Below the pieces are notes generated by a model. It had not been told where the DNA came from. It saw only the letters and a list, made by a program, of their open reading frames with translations, and ran no database searches. From Ancylobacter oerskovii (GTDB taxonomy: Bacteria > Pseudomonadota > Alphaproteobacteria > Rhizobiales > Xanthobacteraceae), in NCBI RefSeq assembly GCF_018390555.1, contig NZ_JAHBGB010000033.1:186001-250000 (forward strand): 64,000 nucleotides of DNA, in the 5' to 3' direction. Made by a program: the position numbers and the translations under genes. Positions 54,807 through 63,926 of the stretch are shown piece by piece (within the stretch, counting starts at the first letter, position 1; each line of letters begins with the position of its first letter).

Positions 54807-57749
54807 ATGACCGACCGCACCGACATCGTAGACCCGAACGACCATGTCGTGCTGATCGACGGCTCGGCCTACATCTTCCGCGCCTATCACGCGCTGCCGC
54901 CGCTCACCCGCACCTCCGACAAGCTGCCGGTGGGCGCGGTGGCCGGCTTCTGCAACATGCTGTGGAAGCTGGTGCGCGCGCAGGGTTTCGAGCCGAAGCC
55001 GACCCATCTCGCGGTGGTGTTCGACAAGAGCGAGCAGACCTTCCGCAAGGAGATCTACCCGCTCTACAAGGCGCAGCGCCCGGACCTGCCGGAAGACCTG
55101 ATCCCGCAATTCCCGCTCATTCGGGAAGCCACGCGCGCGTTCGACCTCGCCTGCGTCGAGCAGGACCGCTACGAGGCCGACGACATCATGGCCACCTATG
55201 CCGAGCAGGCCAAGGCGCGCGGCACGCGGGTGACCATCATCTCCTCCGACAAGGACCTGATGCAGCTCGTCGACGAGAAGGTGCGGATGTACGATCCGAT
55301 GAAGGATCGGGCCATCGGCGCCGACGAGGTGTTCGAGAAGTTCGGCGTCAGCCCGGACAAGGTGATCGACGTGCAATCGCTGGCCGGCGATTCGGTGGAC
55401 AATGTGCCGGGCGTGCCGGGCATCGGCATCAAGACCGCCGCGCAGCTGCTCGCCGATTATGGCGACCTCGACACGCTGCTCGCCCGCGCCGCCGAGATCA
55501 AGCAGACCAAGCGGCGCGAGAACCTGATCGCGTTCGCCGACCAGGCGCGGCTCTCCCGCGAGCTGGTGACGCTGAAGCGCGACGTGCCGCTGGAGGTGCC
55601 GCTCGACGAGATCGCCGTGGTGGAGCCGGAGACCAGACGGCTGGTCGCCTTCCTCAAGGCGATGGAGTTCACCACGCTGACGCGCCGCGTCGCGGAAGCC
55701 TATGGCATCGAGCTTTCCGCCATCGAGCCGGACCCGAAGCTGGTCGCCGGCGCCCCGGCCTCGGTCGCCTTCACGGAAGCCGCGGAGCTCGGCCCGGAAC
55801 CGGAGCCCGCAGCGGGGGAAGACGCCGCCGCCGGGACCGACGGCCTCGCCTCGCCAACGGAACGGGCGGTGGCGCGGGTGGCGGAAGCCGGCAAGACGCC
55901 GGTGGATCGGTCGCGCTACGAGACCGTGACGGACATCGCCCGGCTGCGGGACTGGGTGGGCCGCGCCTTCGAGCGCGGCTATGTCGCCATCGACACCGAG
56001 ACCAATTCGCTCGACGCCATGCAGGCCGAGCTGGTCGGCTTCTCGCTGGCGCTGGCGCCCAACGAGGCCTGCTACGTGCCGCTCCAGCATGTCGGCGCCG
56101 GCGACGGGCTGTTCGCGGAAGGGCTGGTTCCCGGCCAGATCCCGCTCACCGAGGCGCTGGAGACGATCAAGCCGCTGCTGGAAGACGACGGCGTGCTGAA
56201 GATCGGCCAGAACCTGAAATATGACTGGCTGATCCTCGCCCGCCACGGCATCGAGATCGCGCCCTATGACGACACGATGCTGATCTCCTACGTGCTCGAT
56301 GCCGGCGCCTCGCCGCACGGCATGGACCCGCTCTCCATGCGCTGGCTGAACCACACGCCGATCAAATATGAAGAGGTCGCCGGCAAGGGGAAGGGCGCCG
56401 TCACCTTCGACCGCGTCGCCATCGAGAAGGCGGTGGAATACGCCGCCGAGGATGCCGACGTCACCCTGAGGCTGTGGCAGGTGCTGAAGGCCCGGCTGAT
56501 CGCCGAGCGCAAGAGCACCGTTTACGAGACGCTGGAGCGCCCGCTCGTCACCGTGCTCGCCAATATGGAGCGGCGCGGCATCCTCATCGACCGGCAGATG
56601 CTGTCGCGGCTCTCCGGCGATTTCGCACAGGGCATGGCGCGGCTGGAGGCCGAGATCTCCGAGATGGCGGGCGAGACCTTCAATCCCGGCTCGCCCAAGC
56701 AGCTCGGCGACATCCTGTTCGGCAAGATGCAGATCCCTGGCGGCCGCAAGACGCCGACCGGCGCCTGGTCGACCGGCGCCGACGTGCTGGAGGAACTCGC
56801 CGAGCAGGGCCACGAACTGCCGCGCCGCATCCTCGACTGGCGGCAATTGCAGAAGCTGAAATCCACCTATGCCGACGCGCTGCCGACTTATGTGAACCCG
56901 CATTCCGGCCGGGTGCACACCTCCTTCGCGCTGGCGGCGACCACGACGGGGCGGCTCTCCTCCTCCGAGCCGAACTTGCAGAACATCCCGGTGCGCACCG
57001 AGGAAGGCCGCAAGATCCGCAAGGCCTTCGTCGCCGCGCCCGGCCACAAGCTGGTCTCGGCCGACTATTCGCAGATCGAATTGCGGCTGCTGGCCGAGAT
57101 CGCCGACACGCCCTCGCTGCGCCAGGCCTTCCAGGACGGGCTCGACATCCACGCGATGACCGCCTCGGAAATGTTCGGCGTGCCGATCGCCGGCATGCCG
57201 GCGGAAGTGCGCCGGCGCGCCAAGGCGATCAATTTCGGCATCATCTACGGCATCTCGGCCTTCGGGCTGGCCAACCAGCTCTCCATCCCCCGCGAGGAGG
57301 CCGGTGCCTATATCAAGCGCTATTTCGAGCGCTTCCCCGGCATCCGCGCCTATATGGACGAGACTCGCGCCTTCGCCCGCGAGCACGGCTATGTCGAGAC
57401 GCTGTTCGGCCGGCGCTGCCACTACCCGGACATCGCCGCCAAGAACCCGTCGATCCGCGCCTTCAACGAGCGCGCGGCGATCAATGCCCGGCTGCAGGGC
57501 TCGGCGGCCGACATCATCCGGCGGGCGATGGCCCGCATGGAAGCGGCGCTGGCCGGCGCGAGGCTCGAGGCGCGCATGCTGCTGCAGGTGCATGACGAGC
57601 TGATCTTCGAGGTGCCGGACGATCAGATCGCGGCGACCATTCCCGTGATCACCCGGGTGATGGAGGAGGCGCCGATGCCGGCGGTGGCGCTCACCGTGCC
57701 GCTGAAGGTGGACGCCCGCGCCGCCGACAACTGGGACGAGGCGCATTGA
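54807..57749 (+). CDS. polA: DNA polymerase I
   Basis: 980 residues from ATG 54807 (GGAG at eight bases). Domains in order: 5'-3' exonuclease/FEN (about 1-290: VVLIDGSAYIFRAYHALP ... DDIMATYAEQ ... VPGVPGIGIKTA), 3'-5' proofreading exonuclease (about 385-580; AIDTETNSLDAM has the DxE residues, so it appears active) and polymerase (about 600-980: ADYSQIELRLLAEI motif A, RRRAKAINFGIIYG motif B, QVHDELIFEVP motif C). A Pro/Glu/Ala-rich linker lies near 340-370. It acts in repair and Okazaki processing. Confidence 0.97.
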   Translation: MTDRTDIVDPNDHVVLIDGSAYIFRAYHALPPLTRTSDKLPVGAVAGFCNMLWKLVRAQGFEPKPTHLAVVFDKSEQTFRKEIYPLYKAQRPDLPEDLIPQFPLIREATRAFDLACVEQDRYEADDIMATYAEQAKARGTRVTIISSDKDLMQLVDEKVRMYDPMKDRAIGADEVFEKFGVSPDKVIDVQSLAGDSVDNVPGVPGIGIKTAAQLLADYGDLDTLLARAAEIKQTKRRENLIAFADQARLSRELVTLKRDVPLEVPLDEIAVVEPETRRLVAFLKAMEFTTLTRRVAEAYGIELSAIEPDPKLVAGAPASVAFTEAAELGPEPEPAAGEDAAAGTDGLASPTERAVARVAEAGKTPVDRSRYETVTDIARLRDWVGRAFERGYVAIDTETNSLDAMQAELVGFSLALAPNEACYVPLQHVGAGDGLFAEGLVPGQIPLTEALETIKPLLEDDGVLKIGQNLKYDWLILARHGIEIAPYDDTMLISYVLDAGASPHGMDPLSMRWLNHTPIKYEEVAGKGKGAVTFDRVAIEKAVEYAAEDADVTLRLWQVLKARLIAERKSTVYETLERPLVTVLANMERRGILIDRQMLSRLSGDFAQGMARLEAEISEMAGETFNPGSPKQLGDILFGKMQIPGGRKTPTGAWSTGADVLEELAEQGHELPRRILDWRQLQKLKSTYADALPTYVNPHSGRVHTSFALAATTTGRLSSSEPNLQNIPVRTEEGRKIRKAFVAAPGHKLVSADYSQIELRLLAEIADTPSLRQAFQDGLDIHAMTASEMFGVPIAGMPAEVRRRAKAINFGIIYGISAFGLANQLSIPREEAGAYIKRYFERFPGIRAYMDETRAFAREHGYVETLFGRRCHYPDIAAKNPSIRAFNERAAINARLQGSAADIIRRAMARMEAALAGARLEARMLLQVHDELIFEVPDDQIAATIPVITRVMEEAPMPAVALTVPLKVDARAADNWDEAH

Positions 57750-57792
57750 GGGCGGATTGTGCTGCGACCGCCGTTCTTGCGGCAAGACGTGG

Positions 57793-57815
57793 ATGGCCGG
57801 GCCAAGCCCGGCCAT
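57793..57815. repeat. GTGGAT..ATGACG hairpin repeat, copy 4
   Basis: Arms ATGGCCGGG and CCCGGCCAT around loop CCAAG, flanked by CGTGG and GACGG. Follows polA by about 40 bases. Confidence 0.75.
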
Positions 57816-57855
57816 GACGGTCCTCTGAGCGGCGCGCGTCCACCAAAACCACGTC

Positions 57856-57878
57856 ATGCCCGGGCTTGGCCCGGGCAT
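57856..57878. repeat. GTGGAT..ATGACG hairpin repeat, copy 5
   Basis: Arms ATGCCCGGG and CCCGGGCAT around loop CTTGG, flanked by ACGTC and CCACGCC; opposite orientation to copy 4. The pair lies between convergent polA and cysW and probably terminates both. Confidence 0.75.
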
Positions 57879-57911
57879 CCACGCCTTTGGCCGGGGCACG
57901 CCATGATCAGC

Positions 57912-58790
57912 TCAATGCGCCCGCTCCCGCGCGCGGTCGAGCCGCTCGATGATCGCCTTGGCCACCAGCGTCGCCAGCGCCACCGCGGTGAGCAGCGTCG
58001 CCACCGCGAAGGCGGCGACCGCGTTGTTGTCCTGGTAGAGCAGCTCGATCTGCAGCGGCAGGGTGTTGGTCTGGCCGCGAATGTTGCCCGAGACGATCGA
58101 CACCGCGCCGAACTCGCCCATGACGCGCGCATTGCACAGTGCCGCGCCGTAGAGCAGCGCGAAGCGGACATTGGGCAGCGTCACCAGCCGCAGGATGCGC
58201 CAGCCGCCGGCGCCGAGCGTCACCGCCGCCTCTTCCTCCTCCGACCCCTGCGCGATCATCAGCGGGATCAATTCGCGGGCGACGAAGGGCGCGGTGACGA
58301 ACAGGCTCGCCAGCATGATGCCGGGCACCGCGAACATGATCTTGATGTCATGCGCCTCGAGGAACGGCCCGAGCAGGCCCTGGGCGCCATAGACGAACAG
58401 ATAGGCGACGCCGGCGATGATCGGCGAGATGGAGAAGGGCAACTCCACCAGCGCCACCAGGAGGTTACGGCCGGGGAAGGAGAATTTGGCGATGCACCAG
58501 GCGGCGGCGATGCCGAAGCCGACATTCACCGGCACCACCACCAGCGCGGTGATCAGCGTCAGCAGAATCGCGTATTGCGTGTCCGGCGCCGCAAAGGAGC
58601 GGGCATAGGCGGCCCAGCCATGCTTCAGCGCCTCGGCGAAGATGGCGGCGAGCGGCGCCACCAGGATCAGCGCGGTGACGAGCAGCACGGCGCCGACCAG
58701 CACCCGGCGGGTCGTCGCGCCGGAACCGACGCGCACGCGGGCGCCGAGATCGTCCTTGCGCGGGCGGGGAATGGTGGGAGGTGCCGCCAT
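57912..58790 (-). CDS. cysW: Sulfate ABC transporter permease CysW
   Basis: 292 residues with six membrane spans. ELPFSISPIIAGVAYLFVYGAQGLLGPFLEAHDIKIMFAVPGIMLASLFVTAPFVARELIPLM and the EAA-type loop ... LGAGGWRILRLVTLPNVRFALLYG ... MGEFGAVSIVSGNIRGQTNTLPLQIELLYQ are CysW hallmarks. Forms the channel with CysT. ATG 58790 lies two bases after the cysT stop. No cysA follows; the next gene is polA on the other strand. Confidence 0.95.
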   Translation of the reverse strand: MAAPPTIPRPRKDDLGARVRVGSGATTRRVLVGAVLLVTALILVAPLAAIFAEALKHGWAAYARSFAAPDTQYAILLTLITALVVVPVNVGFGIAAAWCIAKFSFPGRNLLVALVELPFSISPIIAGVAYLFVYGAQGLLGPFLEAHDIKIMFAVPGIMLASLFVTAPFVARELIPLMIAQGSEEEEAAVTLGAGGWRILRLVTLPNVRFALLYGAALCNARVMGEFGAVSIVSGNIRGQTNTLPLQIELLYQDNNAVAAFAVATLLTAVALATLVAKAIIERLDRARERAH

Positions 58791-58792
58791 GC

Positions 58793-59614
58793 TCAGTCCG
58801 CCGATCCGATCCGCCGCTGCTGCCACAGCTGGATCATATTGACGAGGAACAGCATCACGAAGGCGGTGGCGAGCAACGTGCCGGCAATGGCCGCCGCCGC
58901 CGGGTAGTCATATTCCTCGATGCGGATGAAGGTGAGCAGCGACACCACCTCGGTCTTGCCCGGCAGGTTGCCGGCGATGAAGATGATCGCCCCGAACTCG
59001 CCGAGCGAGCGCGCGAAGGACAGCGACGCCCCGGTGAGGAAGGCGGGGAAGATCGCCGGGAAGATCACGGTGGCGAAGATGCGCCGGTCCGAGGCGCCGA
59101 GCGTGGCGGCGGCCTCCTCGACATCGGCCGGCAGGTCCTCCAGCACCGGCTGCACGGTACGCACCACGAAGGGGATCGAGGTGAACGCCATGGCGATGGC
59201 GATGCCGAGCGGCGTGTAGGCGACGTCGATGCCGAGCGCCGCCAGCGGGCCGCCGAACCAGCCGTTCTTCACGAACAGCGCCGACAGCGCGAGGCCGGCC
59301 ACGGCGGTGGGCAGCGCGAAAGGCACGTCGACCAGGGCGTCGAGCAGCCGCTTGCCGGGAAATTCATAGCGCGCCAGCACCCAGGCCAAGGCGAGGCCGT
59401 AGACGCAGTTGAAGGCGGTGGCGAGCGCGGCGGTGGCGAAGGTGATGCGGAAGGCGTTGGCGGTGCGCGGGCCCGAGAGGATGGCGAGGTAGCGCTCCCA
59501 GCCAACATCCAGCGCCTGCCAGACCAGCGCGCCCAGCGGCAGCAGCACGATGAGGCTGAGATAGGTGAGGGTGATGCCGAGCGACAATCCGAAGCCCGGT
59601 ATGACGCGGTTCAA
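58793..59614 (-). CDS. cysT: Sulfate ABC transporter permease CysT
   Basis: 273 residues from TTG 59614 with AAGGAG eight bases upstream. LVDVPFALPTAVAGLALSALFVKNGWFGG, FTSIPFVVRTVQPVLEDLPADVEEAAATLGASDRRIFATVIFPAIFPAFLTG and LGEFGAIIFIAGNLPGKTEVVSLLTFIRIEEYD are CysT signatures. Pairs with CysW. A 317-base gap with two hairpin repeats separates it from sbp. Confidence 0.95.
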   Translation of the reverse strand: MNRVIPGFGLSLGITLTYLSLIVLLPLGALVWQALDVGWERYLAILSGPRTANAFRITFATAALATAFNCVYGLALAWVLARYEFPGKRLLDALVDVPFALPTAVAGLALSALFVKNGWFGGPLAALGIDVAYTPLGIAIAMAFTSIPFVVRTVQPVLEDLPADVEEAAATLGASDRRIFATVIFPAIFPAFLTGASLSFARSLGEFGAIIFIAGNLPGKTEVVSLLTFIRIEEYDYPAAAAIAGTLLATAFVMLFLVNMIQLWQQRRIGSAD

Positions 59615-59779
59615 CGGCTCGGCTCCTTCCCCTCGGCGACGGCCACTTCCCGGCCGATGGCCGGTGCAGGACCGGCCATGCCGCACTTATCCGCCGATGT
59701 CCAGTGCGAGACCGGTTTTCACGGAGGCGGGACGGGAATCAGGGCCTTGCCGGACGTGAGGCGTCCCCGAGCAACGTCG

Positions 59780-59800
59780 TGGCCGGACGTGATCCGGCCA
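59780..59800. repeat. GTGGAT..ATGACG hairpin repeat, copy 6 (diverged)
   Basis: Arms TGGCCGGA and TCCGGCCA (8 bp) around loop CGTGA, flanked by CGTCG and TCCACG. A weaker member of the family. Confidence 0.6.
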
Positions 59801-59838
59801 TCCACGCCGTTCAACCCAGGCACCGGCCCGAGACGTGG

Positions 59839-59861
59839 ATGCCCGGGACAGGCCCGGGCAT
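59839..59861. repeat. GTGGAT..ATGACG hairpin repeat, copy 7
   Basis: Arms ATGCCCGGG and CCCGGGCAT around loop ACAGG, flanked by CGTGG and GACC. Confidence 0.75.
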
Positions 59862-59898
59862 GACCGGTCTTCTGCTTCTTCGGCAGAACAGGCGAAAA

Positions 59899-59947
59899 TC
59901 ACTTGCCGACGAAATCACCTGCCGACAAAAATCACTTGCCGACGAAG
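59899..59947. repeat. Three copies of the sbp 3' end in tandem
   Basis: TCACTTGCCGACGAAA (59899-59914), TCACCTGCCGACAAAAA (59915-59931), then the genuine gene end TCACTTGCCGACGAAG from 59932. Read on the minus strand, each unit is FVGK or FVGR plus a stop codon. It is a small tandem duplication at the gene's 3' end. Confidence 0.85.
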
Positions 59948-60951
59948 AGCTGGTCGAGCTTGCCGTCGGAGACGAAGTGCCCCTTCTGCAGCTTGTCCCA
60001 GCCGCCGAACACGTCCTCGACCTTGAGGAGGCGCACCGGGGCGAACTTGTCCTTGAACTGCTCGGCCACCGCCTTGTCGACCACGCGGTTATTGGCCTGC
60101 GCCGCGATGGTCTGACCCTCGGTGGAATAGAGCCAGGTGAGGTAGTCGGTCGCCACCTGCCGCGAGCCGCGCTTGTCCACCACCTTGTCGACCACCGCGA
60201 CCGGGAACTCGGCGAGCAGGCTCACCGGCGGCACCACGACCTGGAAGTTCTTGTCCTTGTAGGCGTCCTTGGCGCTGATGACCTCGGCCTCGAAGGTGAT
60301 CAACACGTCGCCCTGCTCGCGCTCGACGAAGGAGGTGGTGGCGCCGCGCCCGCCGGTATCGAACACCACGACATTGGAAAGCAGCTTCTTGGCGAAGGCG
60401 TCGGCCTTGGCCTCGTCGCCGTTGAACTTCTCCAGCGCGAAGGCATAGGCGGCGATGTAGGTGTAGCGGCCATTGCCCGAGGTCTTCGGGTTGGGGAACA
60501 CCAGCTTGACGTCGTCGCGGACGAGGTCGTCCCAGTTCTTCACATTCTTGGGATTGCCGGCGCGCACCAGGAAGGCGGGGAAGGAATACCAGGGCGAGGC
60601 GGCGTTGGGCAGCCGGGTCTGCCAGTCCTTGGCGACGAAGCCCTTGTCGACCAGGAACTGGATGTCGGTGATCTGGTTGAAGGTGACGACGTCCGCCTCC
60701 AGCCCCTCGACGATCGAGCGCGCCTGCTTGGAGGTGCCGGCATGGCTCTGGTTGACCTTGATCTCCTTGCCGGTCTTCGCCTTGTAGGCCGGCTCGAACT
60801 TGGCGTTGATCGCCTCGAACAGTTCGCGGGCGATGTCGTAGGAGGCGTTGAGGATCGAGGTCGGCTCCGCCGCCCGGGCGGCGGGGACAGCAGCGGAGAG
60901 CAGGACGGGCGCCAGGGCGGCGGCGAGGACGAGACGGCGCGACAGGCGCAT
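59932..60951 (-). CDS. sbp: Sulfate-binding periplasmic protein (Sbp/CysP type)
   Basis: 339 residues. Signal peptide 1-27 ends PAARA. ILNASYDIARELFEAINAKFEPAYKAKTGKEIKVNQSHAGTSKQARSIVEGLEADVVTFNQITDIQFL and NPKTSGNGRYTYIAAYAFAL are sulfate-binder signatures. Delivers sulfate or thiosulfate to CysT/CysW. ATG 60951 has TGGAG nine bases upstream. First gene of the operon, with a promoter and palindrome just upstream. Confidence 0.95.
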   Translation of the reverse strand: MRLSRRLVLAAALAPVLLSAAVPAARAAEPTSILNASYDIARELFEAINAKFEPAYKAKTGKEIKVNQSHAGTSKQARSIVEGLEADVVTFNQITDIQFLVDKGFVAKDWQTRLPNAASPWYSFPAFLVRAGNPKNVKNWDDLVRDDVKLVFPNPKTSGNGRYTYIAAYAFALEKFNGDEAKADAFAKKLLSNVVVFDTGGRGATTSFVEREQGDVLITFEAEVISAKDAYKDKNFQVVVPPVSLLAEFPVAVVDKVVDKRGSRQVATDYLTWLYSTEGQTIAAQANNRVVDKAVAEQFKDKFAPVRLLKVEDVFGGWDKLQKGHFVSDGKLDQLFVGK

Positions 60952-60975
60952 GGCGGAAACTCCAGACGGACGGGA

Positions 60976-61005
60976 ATTATCAATTAGAATTTGTGGAAAT
61001 TTCAA
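60976..61005 (-). promoter_or_regulatory. Sigma-70-type promoter of the sulfate operon
   Basis: On the minus strand TTGAAA (61005-61000), 18 bases, GATAAT (60981-60976), in an unusually AT-rich patch for this genome. Expected transcription start near 60969, about 18 bases before the sbp start. Confidence 0.65.
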
Positions 61006-61012
61006 TTCCACA
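60992..61012. promoter_or_regulatory. Palindrome over the sbp -35, candidate sulfur operator
   Basis: TGTGGAA (60992-60998) and TTCCACA (61006-61012) are perfect arms separated by seven bases that include the -35 hexamer. A regulator bound here would cover the promoter. CysB-like LysR proteins or another sulfur repressor are candidates; no such gene is in the window. Confidence 0.5.
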
Positions 61013-61180
61013 GTCGAAATTGATCTAGCATGACGCTTGTCCTCGCGGAAGGGGAAAACGGCACGACCTCGCCGGGCCCTCCGCGACGCACGGCCGGCGG
61101 AGCGGCACCCCGGCTCGCCGGCAGGGCCTCGCGCCGACCGCTCGTTCCGTGCTAGTGGCTGGCGCCGAGGAGAGCTGCGC

Positions 61181-61882
61181 GTGGCCATCGAGATCAAGAT
61201 CTGCGGCCTGAAGACCCCGGAGACGCTGGAAGCGGCGCTCGCGGCCGGCGCCGACATGGTCGGCGCGGTGTTCTTCGCGCCGAGCCCCCGTCATCTCGAC
61301 CTCGCCACCGCCGCCGCGCTGATGGCGCGGGCACGCGGGCGGGCACAGGTCGTCGCGCTCACCGTCGATGCCGACGATGCCGCGCTCGACGACATCGTCG
61401 CCGCCGTCGATCCCCAGGCGCTGCAGCTGCACGGCAGGGAGACGGCCGAACGCGTCGCCGCCATCCGCGCCCGCTTCGGCCGGCCGGTATGGAAGGCGAT
61501 CGGCATAGCGGGGCGGGAGGATCTCGCCCGGCTGCCGGACTATGCGGCGGTGGCCGACCGGCTGCTGCTCGACGCCAAGGCCCCGAAGGGCGCGGCGCTT
61601 CCGGGCGGCAACGGGGTGCCCTTCGACTGGAATCTCCTCGCCGGCCTTGACCTGGCAAAGCCCTTCATGCTGTCAGGAGGGCTGACGCCTGAAAATGTCG
61701 GGCACGCTCTGGCCCTCACCCGCGCGCGGGGGGTGGACGTCTCCTCCGGCGTCGAGAGCGCCCCCGGCGTGAAGGACCCGGCGCGCATCGCCGCCTTCGT
61801 CCGGGCGGCGCGCGCATTCGAAACCGCCGCCGGCAGCCGGGCCTCCGCCCTGCCGGCCGAACAGACGAGCCTCGCTCCGTGA
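61181..61882 (+). CDS. trpF: Phosphoribosylanthranilate isomerase
   Basis: 233 residues from GTG 61181 (GAGGAG eight bases upstream); upstream frame extension lacks similarity. [36 protein letters not shown] with the catalytic Cys in KICGLK, plus [20 protein letters not shown] and [15 protein letters not shown], are TrpF blocks. Third step of the tryptophan branch. Overlaps trpB by four bases (GTGA). Confidence 0.95.
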   Translation: MAIEIKICGLKTPETLEAALAAGADMVGAVFFAPSPRHLDLATAAALMARARGRAQVVALTVDADDAALDDIVAAVDPQALQLHGRETAERVAAIRARFGRPVWKAIGIAGREDLARLPDYAAVADRLLLDAKAPKGAALPGGNGVPFDWNLLAGLDLAKPFMLSGGLTPENVGHALALTRARGVDVSSGVESAPGVKDPARIAAFVRAARAFETAAGSRASALPAEQTSLAP

Positions 61883-63090
61883 ACGCACCCAACTCCTTCC
61901 GCACCGGCCCCGACGAGAACGGGCATTTCGGCCTGTTCGGCGGCCGCTTCGTCGCCGAAACGCTGATGCCGCTGATCCTCGATCTGGAAAAGGCCTATCA
62001 GGACGCCAAGGCGGACCCCGCCTACAAGGCGGAGATGGATGCCGGGCTGAAGCATTATGTCGGCCGGCCGAGCCCGCTCTACTTCGCCGAGCGGCTGACC
62101 GAGCATCTGGGCGGCGCCAAGATCTACTTCAAGCGCGAGGAACTGAACCACACGGGTTCGCACAAGGTGAACAACGTGCTCGGCCAGATCCTGCTCGCCC
62201 GCCGCATGGGCAAGGAGCGCATCATCGCCGAGACCGGCGCTGGCCAGCACGGGGTGGCCACCGCCACGCTGTGCGCCCGCTACGGGCTGAAATGCGTTGT
62301 CTATATGGGTGCCCTCGACGTCTCCCGGCAGGCGCCCAACGTGTTCCGCATGAAGATGCTGGGCGCCGAGGTGGTGCCGGTGCAGGCCGGCGCCAAGACG
62401 CTGAAGGACGCCATGAACGAGGCGCTGCGCGACTGGGTGACCAACGTGCACGACACTTTCTACTGCATCGGCACCGTGGCGGGCCCGCACCCTTATCCAG
62501 CCATGGTTCGGGACTTCCAAAGCGTGATCGGCCACGAGACCCGCGCGCAGATGCTGGAGCAGGAAGGCCGGCTGCCGGACAGCCTGATCGCCTGCATCGG
62601 CGGCGGCTCCAACGCCATGGGGCTGTTCCACCCGTTCCTCGACGATCCTTCCGTGAAGATCTGGGGCGTCGAGGCCGCCGGCCACGGCATCCCGACCGGC
62701 CAGCACGCCGCCTCGCTCACCGGCGGGCGCCCCGGCGTGCTGCACGGCAACCGCACCTATCTCCTGATGGACGACGACGGGCAGATCACCGAGGCGCATT
62801 CCATCTCCGCCGGCCTCGACTATCCCGGCATCGGGCCGGAGCATTCCTGGCTGCACGACACCGGCCGCGCCACCTACATCTCCGCGACCGACCAGGAGGC
62901 GCTGGCCGCCTTCCAGCTCGTCTCGCGGCTCGAGGGCATCATCCCGGCGCTGGAGCCGGCGCACGCCCTCGCCAAGGTGATCGAACTCGCGCCGACCCTG
63001 CCGAAGGACCATCTGATGGTGGTCAACCTTTCCGGCCGCGGCGACAAGGACATTCCGCAGGTGGCGGAGATTCTGGGGACCCGCATATGA
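61879..63090 (+). CDS. trpB: Tryptophan synthase beta chain
   Basis: 403 residues from GTG 61879. The PLP lysine is in [14 protein letters not shown], the ammonia/indole site in [12 protein letters not shown], and the phosphate loop in [22 protein letters not shown] at the N-terminus is typical. Converts indole and serine to tryptophan with TrpA, encoded next with a four-base overlap (ATGA). Confidence 0.98.
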   Translation: MNAPNSFRTGPDENGHFGLFGGRFVAETLMPLILDLEKAYQDAKADPAYKAEMDAGLKHYVGRPSPLYFAERLTEHLGGAKIYFKREELNHTGSHKVNNVLGQILLARRMGKERIIAETGAGQHGVATATLCARYGLKCVVYMGALDVSRQAPNVFRMKMLGAEVVPVQAGAKTLKDAMNEALRDWVTNVHDTFYCIGTVAGPHPYPAMVRDFQSVIGHETRAQMLEQEGRLPDSLIACIGGGSNAMGLFHPFLDDPSVKIWGVEAAGHGIPTGQHAASLTGGRPGVLHGNRTYLLMDDDGQITEAHSISAGLDYPGIGPEHSWLHDTGRATYISATDQEALAAFQLVSRLEGIIPALEPAHALAKVIELAPTLPKDHLMVVNLSGRGDKDIPQVAEILGTRI

Positions 63091-63926
63091 GCTCGCGCCT
63101 CACCGCCCGCTTCGAGGCCTGCGCCCGCGAGGGCCGCGCCGCGCTCGTCACCTTCGTCACCGCCGGCGACCCCGACCACGACACCTCGCTGGCGCTGCTG
63201 AAGGCGCTGCCGGCCGCGGGCTCCGACGTCATCGAGTTCGGCGTGCCCTTCACCGATCCGATGGCCGACGGCCCGGCGATCCAGGCCGCCGGCCTGCGGG
63301 CGCTGAAGAACGGCCAGACGCTGGCCAAGACGCTGGCCATGGTGCGCGCCTTCCGCGAGGAGGACACCGCCACGCCGGTGGTGCTGATGGGCTACTACAA
63401 TCCCGTCTATATCTACGGCGTCGAGCGCTTCCTGGTGGACGCCAAGGCGGCCGGCGTCGACGGGCTGGTGGTGGTCGACCTGCCGCCGGAAGAGGACGAC
63501 GAGCTGTGCCTGCCGGCGCTGGCCGCCGGGCTGGCCTTCATCCGCCTGGCCACCCCGACCACCGACGACAAGCGCCTGCCGGCGGTGCTGAAGAACACCG
63601 CGGGCTTCGTCTACTATGTCTCCATCGCCGGCATCACCGGCACCGCGACGCCGGACGCCGGGCGCGTGACGCAGGCGGTCGCCCGCATCAAGGCGCATAC
63701 GCCGCTGCCGGTGGCGGTCGGGTTCGGGGTGAAGACCCCGGCGCAGGCCGCCGCCATCGCCGCCGGTGCCGACGGGGTGGTGGTCGGCTCGGCGCTGATC
63801 GACGCCCTGCGCGGCACGCTCGACGCCGAGGAGCAGGCGACGCCCGCCACCGTTCCCGCCGTCACCCGGCTCGTCTCGGAGCTGGCGCAGGCGGTCCGTA
63901 CCGCCCGGCCGGCGGCGGCCGAATAG
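63087..63926 (+). CDS. trpA: Tryptophan synthase alpha chain
   Basis: 279 residues. [49 protein letters not shown] contains the catalytic Glu and Asp. [20 protein letters not shown] and [16 protein letters not shown] are phosphate-binding blocks. Releases indole from indole-glycerol phosphate into the TrpB tunnel. Last gene of trpFBA in the window; the remaining 74 bases show no gene. Confidence 0.98.
   Translation: MSSRLTARFEACAREGRAALVTFVTAGDPDHDTSLALLKALPAAGSDVIEFGVPFTDPMADGPAIQAAGLRALKNGQTLAKTLAMVRAFREEDTATPVVLMGYYNPVYIYGVERFLVDAKAAGVDGLVVVDLPPEEDDELCLPALAAGLAFIRLATPTTDDKRLPAVLKNTAGFVYYVSIAGITGTATPDAGRVTQAVARIKAHTPLPVAVGFGVKTPAQAAAIAAGADGVVVGSALIDALRGTLDAEEQATPATVPAVTRLVSELAQAVRTARPAAAE

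Larger units (their letters stand above)
59615..59931. other. Gap between sbp and cysT with hairpins and duplicated sbp end
   Basis: 317 bases within the sulfate operon (minus strand). It holds hairpin repeats 6 and 7 and two extra copies of the last bases of sbp (59899-59931). No further gene supported. Confidence 0.6.

Noticed and set aside
54672..57899. 1075-codon minus-strand frame opposite polA
   Set aside because: Repetitive low-complexity translation with no motif; polA in the other strand is complete.
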